Source: Lewinellaceae bacterium (GTDB lineage: Bacteria > Bacteroidota > Bacteroidia > Chitinophagales > Saprospiraceae). From it: a stretch of 64,000 bases of DNA. Made by a program: the position numbers and the translations under genes. The notes below the pieces were generated by a model. That model was not told the origin of the DNA. It saw only the letters and a list, made by a program, of their open reading frames with translations, and ran no database searches. Below, one piece after another: positions 58,949-64,000 of the stretch. The stretch covers positions 134,001-198,000 of the forward strand of contig JACJYD010000005.1 in assembly GCA_020636275.1 (NCBI GenBank). Reading direction: 5' to 3'. Numbering within the stretch: position 1 is the stretch's first letter; every line of letters starts with the position of its first letter.

Positions 58949-60343
58949 ATGCAATACCGCACCGAACACGATACCATGGGCGAAGTCCAGGTACCCGCCG
59001 ACAAATATTGGGGCGCACAAACCGAACGTTCCCGCAACAATTTCAAGATCGGCCCGGAAGGCTCCATGCCCCGGGAGATCATCTACGCTTTTGCCTATCT
59101 GAAGAAAGCCGCCGCCCACGCCAATTGCGACCTGGGTGTCCTTTCTGCCGATAAGCGCGACCTCATCAGCAAGGTGTGCGACGAGATCCTGGACGGGAAG
59201 CTCGACGGCGAATTTCCCCTCGTGATCTGGCAAACGGGTTCGGGCACGCAGTCCAATATGAATGCGAATGAAGTGATCGCCTACCGGGCCCACGTGCTCT
59301 CGGGCGGCCAGCTCACCGATGTTAAAAAAGTACTCCACCCCAACGACGATGTCAATAAATCGCAATCGTCGAACGATACGTTCCCCACGGCCATGCACAT
59401 CGCCGCCTACAAGATGGCTGCCGAAGTGACCCTCCCGGGCATGCAGCGCCTGCGCGATACCCTGGCCAAAAAGGTCGCGGAGTTTAATGACGTGGTCAAA
59501 ACGGGCCGCACCCACTTCATGGATGCCACGCCGCTGACCCTGGGCCAGGAATTTTCGGGCTATGTTCAGCAGATCGACAATTCCATGCGGGCCATTCGCA
59601 ACGCCATGGAAATGGTGCGCGAACTGGCGCTCGGCGGTACTGCCGTCGGCACCGGACTCAATACCCCGAAGGGCTACGATGTAGTGGTGGCCAAGAAGAT
59701 CGCCGAATTCACCGGCCTGCCTTTCGTCACCGCTCCCAATAAATTTGAAGGCCTGGCTGCCCACGATGCCATGGTCGAGCTCTCCGGCGCCCTGAAGCGG
59801 GCCGCCGTGGCCCTGATGAAAGTCGCCAACGACGTGCGCATGCTCAGTTCGGGTCCGCGTTGCGGCATCGGCGAGATCATCATCCCCGACAATGAACCGG
59901 GCTCTTCGATCATGCCGGGCAAGGTGAACCCCACCCAGCCCGAAGCCCTCACGATGGTCTGCGCCCAGGTGGTCGGCAACGATGTAGCCGTTTCGATTGG
60001 CGGCATGACCGGCCACTTTGAACTCAACGTCTTCAAGCCCCTCATCGCCTACAACGTGCTTCAATCCGCACGCCTGCTCGGCGAGGCCTGCGATTCGTTC
60101 AACGTCAACTGCGCCGTAGGCATCAAGGCCAACCTGCCCGTGATCCAGAAGCACCTGGAAAACTCCCTGATGCTGGTCACCGCCCTCAACCCGCATATCG
60201 GGTATGAGAACGCCGCCAAGATCGCCAAGAAGGCCCACAAGGAGAACAAGACGCTGAAGGAAGCCTCCGTCGAACTGGGCTTGCTTACGGCCGAGCAGTT
60301 TGATCAGTGGGTGAAGCCGGAAAGCATGGTGGGGCATAAGTAA
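58949..60343 (+). CDS. fumC: Fumarate hydratase, class II
   Basis: The 464-residue protein of the fumarase/aspartase family has the signature GSSIMPGKVNPTQPEA with the catalytic Ser. SGSGTQSNMN appears as TGSGTQSNMNANE, and the TGRTHFMDATPLTLGQE block is present. It interconverts fumarate and malate in the TCA cycle and, lacking an Fe-S cluster, is oxygen-stable. That suits its position next to the dismutase, though co-regulation is not shown. Length is normal. Confidence 0.97.
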   Translation: MQYRTEHDTMGEVQVPADKYWGAQTERSRNNFKIGPEGSMPREIIYAFAYLKKAAAHANCDLGVLSADKRDLISKVCDEILDGKLDGEFPLVIWQTGSGTQSNMNANEVIAYRAHVLSGGQLTDVKKVLHPNDDVNKSQSSNDTFPTAMHIAAYKMAAEVTLPGMQRLRDTLAKKVAEFNDVVKTGRTHFMDATPLTLGQEFSGYVQQIDNSMRAIRNAMEMVRELALGGTAVGTGLNTPKGYDVVVAKKIAEFTGLPFVTAPNKFEGLAAHDAMVELSGALKRAAVALMKVANDVRMLSSGPRCGIGEIIIPDNEPGSSIMPGKVNPTQPEALTMVCAQVVGNDVAVSIGGMTGHFELNVFKPLIAYNVLQSARLLGEACDSFNVNCAVGIKANLPVIQKHLENSLMLVTALNPHIGYENAAKIAKKAHKENKTLKEASVELGLLTAEQFDQWVKPESMVGHK

Positions 60344-60349
60344 TTTTTT

Positions 60350-60406
60350 CCGCGACACTGCGGCGGACGCAATGATGGATACGTCGCGTCCGTCGCGCCG
60401 TCGCGG
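60350..60406. repeat. Inverted repeat of the CGACGCRACG family, second copy
   Basis: CCGCGAC..GCGGACGCA and TCGCGTCCG..GTCGCGG are imperfect 22-base inverted arms around a 10-base centre, related to 9167-9255. It lies between the fumC stop and the start of the next gene. Confidence 0.6.
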
Positions 60407-60425
60407 TTCAAAATACCTTAGCCTT

Positions 60426-61364
60426 ATGAAAAGATTTCTTTTTTCTACTTTTTTCCTTGCCGCTGCACTTTTCCTCCCAGCCCAGGATTACATCCCACTG
60501 GTGCAGGAGCAGGCCACCTTGATCATGCATCGTTATTGGGAAGGGGGCCAAGAACTTTACGGTTACCGGATCGAAGGCGATACCCTCATCGATAATGTGG
60601 CTTACAAAAAAGTATTTCGTCTGAGCTTTTATACCTCTCCTCCGCCCGATCTCTATGTGGGGCCACCTTACAAAAAAAATGGCCAAGTCCTTTTTGGCGC
60701 TATCCGGGAGGACCTGGCAGAACGAAAAGTGTATGCCCGGATCTTTGCGCAAACCGAAGTGGAAGCCCGGTGTACCGATCCCGGCGCCGAAAAACTGTGG
60801 CATGATTTTTCCCTGACCGTTGGGGATACCCTGGCTTCCTGCATAAGCAATGTTCCGGGCAACCCGGAGGAGGTTTATCCGATCACCTCCATGGATACCG
60901 CTTTTCTTTTCGGCGAAAACCGTCGCCGGTGGTGTATATGGGATGGTTTTTTTTATTGCCAGGTGGAAGGATTGGGTACTGGTGACGGACTCTTCGATCA
61001 CAATTTTGGTAAAATTGTAATCGACGAAGGGGACTTTTATTTGAGGCATTTCTGCATCGGCTCCGAGTCCGAATGCGATATCGTCGATGTTACCTCCGTG
61101 CGCGATCTGTCCCTGCCTGCCTCTGCCATCTCCATTGCGCCCAATCCTGCTAACGGTCTGGTCCACATCAGCCTAACAGGGCAGGAAGAGAGGATTGAAG
61201 GTTTTGTTTTGTACAATCTCTCCGGGCAATTGCTGTGTAAATGGCAGGGCTCCAATTTGCCTATTCAGGAGTTGGATGTAAAGGATATTCCACCTGGATT
61301 TTATTTTCTCAGAATATATTCTTCGAAGGGGATAGGGCTTGGAAAATTGCTAGTGAAGGGGTGA
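60426..61364 (+). CDS. Secreted protein with T9SS type A sorting domain
   Basis: The 312-residue protein (from ATG 60426) has signal peptide MKRFLFSTFFLAAALFLPAQ. A 210-residue domain of unknown fold follows, with conserved-looking Trp and Cys pairs. The C-terminus is a type A sorting domain (SIAPNPANGLVHISLTG ... GFYFLRIYSSKGIGLGKLLV). T9SS export is expected. The TGA stop lies inside the first of three palindromes (61352-61382). The upstream extension to 60372 is not signal-like and was rejected. Confidence 0.85.
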   Translation: MKRFLFSTFFLAAALFLPAQDYIPLVQEQATLIMHRYWEGGQELYGYRIEGDTLIDNVAYKKVFRLSFYTSPPPDLYVGPPYKKNGQVLFGAIREDLAERKVYARIFAQTEVEARCTDPGAEKLWHDFSLTVGDTLASCISNVPGNPEEVYPITSMDTAFLFGENRRRWCIWDGFFYCQVEGLGTGDGLFDHNFGKIVIDEGDFYLRHFCIGSESECDIVDVTSVRDLSLPASAISIAPNPANGLVHISLTGQEERIEGFVLYNLSGQLLCKWQGSNLPIQELDVKDIPPGFYFLRIYSSKGIGLGKLLVKG

Positions 61365-61586
61365 CTTAGTCACCCCTTCACTACTTTTTCGCATCAAACC
61401 GGCTGAAGGGCCTGTAAATAAAGGCGTTTTCTGCTATTTTTAGGTTTTTCCTACTGAGGGGGTGACTAAGTCACCCCCTCACTCCTTTATCACCCCAAAC
61501 AAGCCGAAATGCCTGTAAATAAAGACTGTTTCCAATATTTTCTGCTTTTCCTTACTGAGGGGGTGACTTAGTCACCCCCTCAGTAA
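61352..61586. repeat. Three palindromes with a 101 bp period
   Basis: Palindromes centred at 61367, 61468 and 61569 share the core GGGGTGACTWAGTCACCCC. Perfect arms are about 15, 13 and 17 bases, with AAGG/CCTT changed to AGGG/CCCT on both sides. The spacers are also homologous (for example CCTGTAAATAAAG in both). So the whole 101 bp unit is tandemly repeated in the gap before gcvP. Confidence 0.9.
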
Positions 61587-61619
61587 GTTTCAAGGTGCTA
61601 TTTTCCCGCCCAAAAAGTG

Positions 61620-61698
61620 TAACTTTACGCGGTTTTTTCAAGGAAAAAAGTTCTCAATAAACACCGGGACCGACAGCCCTGGTGTTTATTGGTTTTTT
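61620..61698 (+). promoter_or_regulatory. gcvP leader: -7 element followed by a terminator-like hairpin
   Basis: TAACTTTA (61620-61627) is a likely -7 element. CAATAAACACC (61655-61665) pairs with GGTGTTTATTG (61681-61691), with GGG/CCC inside. TTTTTT follows, and the gcvP start is 35 bp further. The order promoter, hairpin with T-run, gene would allow attenuation. It also resembles the dispersed hairpins (called H14 here). Confidence 0.5.
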
Positions 61699-61732
61699 CG
61701 ATATATTCCTAACCATAATACAAAAGCTCGTC

Positions 61733-64000
61733 ATGAGTAAACTGAAGCCTTTCGACCGTTTTGTGAAACGGCACATCGGAATAAGTGAGGAAGAACTTTC
61801 GACCATGCTCTCTGTGGTCAAAGTCGACAGCCTCGATCAACTCATTTATGAAACCGTTCCGGACAGCATCCGCCTCAAAAAGGAGATGAACCTTCCCGAG
61901 CCCCTCACCGAATACGAATACCTCCGCGAACTGCGCGAGATCGCCAATTTGAACAAACTGTTCAAGTCGTATATCGGGATGGGCTACTATGGTACGATCA
62001 CCCCGGCCGTCATCGCCCGCAACATTTTCCACAACCCGGGCTGGTATACCCAGTATACGCCCTACCAGGCCGAGATCGCCCAGGGCCGCCTGGAAGCGCT
62101 GCTGAACTACCAGACCATGGTCTCCGACCTGACCGGCCTGCCGATCGCCAACGCGTCCCTGCTGGACGAAGGCACGGCCGCCGCCGAAGCGATGGCCATG
62201 TTCTACGGCATTCGCAATAAAAAATCCAAAGACCATCACGACAATATCTTTTTCGTCGACCAAAATGTTTACGACCAAACCATTGACGTGCTCCGCACCC
62301 GGGCCCTGCCCCTGGATATCGAGATCGTCGTGGGTGACTGGAAGACGTATGAATTTTCGGAAAAAACCTTCGGCGTGCTCCTGCAGTATCCCAACAAGCA
62401 GGGCGCCGTGGAAGACTATCGGGCTTTCGCCGAAAAGTGCAAGGCCAGTGAAGTATATGTAACGGTGGCTACCGATCTCCTCAGCCTGGCCGTCATGAAG
62501 GCTCCGGGTGAGTGGGGTGCCGATGCCGCCGTGGGCAACAGCCAGCGCTTTGGTGTACCAATGGGGTACGGCGGTCCGCACGCGGCATTCTTTGCCACCA
62601 AAGACGACTACAAGCGCGTCATGCCCGGTCGGATCATCGGCGTGTCGATCGATGCCAACAACAACCCGGCCCTGCGCATGGCGCTGCAGACCCGCGAACA
62701 GCATATCCGACGTGAAAAAGCGACATCCAATATCTGTACCGCTCAGGCGCTTCTGGCTACCATGGCCGGCATGTACGCCGTGTATCACGGCCCACAGGGC
62801 ATCCGTGCCATCGCTGAGCGCGTGCACGGCCTGGCCCAGGTGCTCGACAGGAACTTGCGGAAAATTGGCTTCAACCTGGCTAATACCCATTTCTTTGACA
62901 CGCTTTGCATCCGTGTCGATGCGGGTATGAAAGACCGCATCCACCACCTGGCCCTGGCCAATGAGGTGAATTTCTACTACGGCGCAGACTGCATTCAGAT
63001 CAGCCTGGACGAGACGACCTTCGAAGAGGATGTCGATCTGATCATCGCTATTTTCAGCGAAGCGAAAGATGCAGGCCATACCGCCGATTTTACGGTGGTG
63101 GATGGATTTTCCCTGCCGGCCTCCCTGCACCGCGATGTCGACTACATGACGCATCCGGTGTTCAACAACTACCAGACGGAATCAAAACTGATGCGCTATG
63201 TCAAGCGCCTGGAGAACCGCGACCTCAGCCTGGTGCACTCCATGATCTCCCTGGGTAGTTGTACCATGAAGCTCAATGCTGCCGTAGAAATGATGCCGGT
63301 CAGCTGGCCCGAGTTTGCCGATATCCATCCCTTCGTACCGGTCGATCAGGTCCAGGGCTACCACGAGATCTTTCGCGATCTGGAGCGTTACCTTTGCGAG
63401 ATCACCGGATTTACAGCCTGCTCGCTGCAGCCCAACTCCGGCGCACAAGGCGAATATACCGGCCTTTTGACGATCCGCGCCTTCCACCAAGCCAATGGCG
63501 ACGATCACCGCAACGTGGCGCTGATCCCATCCTCGGCCCACGGCACCAACCCCGCCAGCGCTGTGATGGCCGGCATGGAAGTGGTCGTGGTGGCTTGCGA
63601 CGATCACGGCAACATCGATGTAGAAGACCTGCGCGCCAAGGCAGAACAATACAAAGACCGACTGGCCTGCCTCATGGTCACGTACCCATCGACCCACGGG
63701 GTGTTTGAAACCGCCATCCACGACATCTGTGAGATCATTCACGAGCGGGGCGGCAAGGTGTATATGGACGGCGCGAACATGAATGCCCAGGTCGGTCTGA
63801 CCAGCCCGGGTATGATCGGCGCCGATGTGTGCCACCTCAACCTGCACAAGACCTTCGCCATCCCGCACGGGGGCGGTGGACCGGGTATGGGGCCGATCTG
63901 TGTAAATGACAGCCTGGCGCCTTTCCTGCCAAAGCACCATTTCGTATCGACGGGTGGCGATCAGGGGATCCACGCGGTTTCGTCGGCGCCGTTCGGAAGC
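61733..64000 (+). CDS. gcvP: Glycine dehydrogenase (decarboxylating), P protein, 3' end outside the window
   Basis: The first 756 codons are present of a protein usually about 960 long. It opens FDRFVKRHIGISEEEL and continues with YIGMGYYGTITPAVIARNIF and PYQAEIAQGRLEALLNYQ. The PLP lysine is K706 in HLNLHKTFAIPHGGGGPG. It decarboxylates glycine and passes the aminomethyl group to the H protein, feeding methylene-THF to the C1 pool. The ATG at 61733 gives the family N-terminus. The frame is intact to the window edge. Confidence 0.97.
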   Translation, partial: MSKLKPFDRFVKRHIGISEEELSTMLSVVKVDSLDQLIYETVPDSIRLKKEMNLPEPLTEYEYLRELREIANLNKLFKSYIGMGYYGTITPAVIARNIFHNPGWYTQYTPYQAEIAQGRLEALLNYQTMVSDLTGLPIANASLLDEGTAAAEAMAMFYGIRNKKSKDHHDNIFFVDQNVYDQTIDVLRTRALPLDIEIVVGDWKTYEFSEKTFGVLLQYPNKQGAVEDYRAFAEKCKASEVYVTVATDLLSLAVMKAPGEWGADAAVGNSQRFGVPMGYGGPHAAFFATKDDYKRVMPGRIIGVSIDANNNPALRMALQTREQHIRREKATSNICTAQALLATMAGMYAVYHGPQGIRAIAERVHGLAQVLDRNLRKIGFNLANTHFFDTLCIRVDAGMKDRIHHLALANEVNFYYGADCIQISLDETTFEEDVDLIIAIFSEAKDAGHTADFTVVDGFSLPASLHRDVDYMTHPVFNNYQTESKLMRYVKRLENRDLSLVHSMISLGSCTMKLNAAVEMMPVSWPEFADIHPFVPVDQVQGYHEIFRDLERYLCEITGFTACSLQPNSGAQGEYTGLLTIRAFHQANGDDHRNVALIPSSAHGTNPASAVMAGMEVVVVACDDHGNIDVEDLRAKAEQYKDRLACLMVTYPSTHGVFETAIHDICEIIHERGGKVYMDGANMNAQVGLTSPGMIGADVCHLNLHKTFAIPHGGGGPGMGPICVNDSLAPFLPKHHFVSTGGDQGIHAVSSAPFGS

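Noticed and set aside
61352..61586. CRISPR array suggested by three regularly spaced palindromes
   Set aside because: Spacers are about 70 bp and homologous to each other, repeats are palindromic throughout, only three units occur and no cas gene is nearby.
61587..61732. Glycine riboswitch upstream of gcvP
   Set aside because: No paired glycine-aptamer consensus is visible; only a simple terminator-like hairpin is present.

Overview
The window looks like the chromosome of a Bacteroidota bacterium of the Saprospiria type (Lewinella, Haliscomenobacter and Phaeodactylibacter relatives). Four proteins carry type IX secretion (T9SS) C-terminal sorting domains. There are DUF5686, DUF4412 and TonB/YwqK-type outer-envelope proteins. 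Several promoters fit the Bacteroidota pattern TTTG-N(17-23)-TAnnTTTG, and clear Shine-Dalgarno sites are rare. The species assignment is inference; no rRNA is present.

Layout. 1-4.2 kb: tail of a T9SS protein, a PLP-dependent cysteine synthase-type enzyme, formate-THF ligase and a stand-alone P-loop/DRTGG protein. 4.4-13.8 kb: orphan and envelope proteins, a flavin-type Nim/PNPOx protein, a DUF5686 protein, an Asp-box (BNR/sortilin-like) secreted protein and a TonB-C/YwqK protein. 14.1-18.0 kb: a system II cytochrome c biogenesis pair (ResB, CcsA) followed by a hexaheme lipoprotein with a collagen-like stalk. 18.2-29.7 kb: Fic protein with a candidate autoregulatory operator, tRNA-Ala(GGC), NmrA-like protein, PriA, a gene-free 945 bp gap with a motif-hairpin array, histone deacetylase-like protein, class I fructose-bisphosphate aldolase, SET-domain protein and an RluA-type pseudouridine synthase. 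28.4-36.5 kb: two T9SS-exported proteins, one of about 2,180 residues. 36.7-46.4 kb: LysS, paired lipoproteins, PSD, EI24/CysZ-like protein, DUF4412, UMF1/Atg22-like MFS, a sphingosine-1-phosphate-lyase-like enzyme, a CBS protein and a MerR regulator. 46.7-52.8 kb: ECF sigma factor, YidD, iscS-iscU-iscA and two surface-polysaccharide genes. 52.8-64.0 kb: LepA, a double-OmpA protein, an orphan helical protein, superoxide dismutase, FumC, another T9SS protein and the 5' three quarters of gcvP.

Most genes are housekeeping or envelope genes. The most unusual content lies between genes. At least fourteen dispersed hairpins have unrelated, often perfect stem arms but a shared apex, usually a C-GCA-G or C-GCC-G triloop; some share flanks, and one is inserted in the arm of another. 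Other elements are heptamer/octamer repeats placed against start codons, a 101 bp-period triple palindrome before gcvP, and a five-copy motif-plus-hairpin array next to priA. I found no CRISPR array, transposase gene, integrase or phage genes. No complete new multi-protein defence or metabolic system is visible, so the candidate novelty is the noncoding repeats and arrays.
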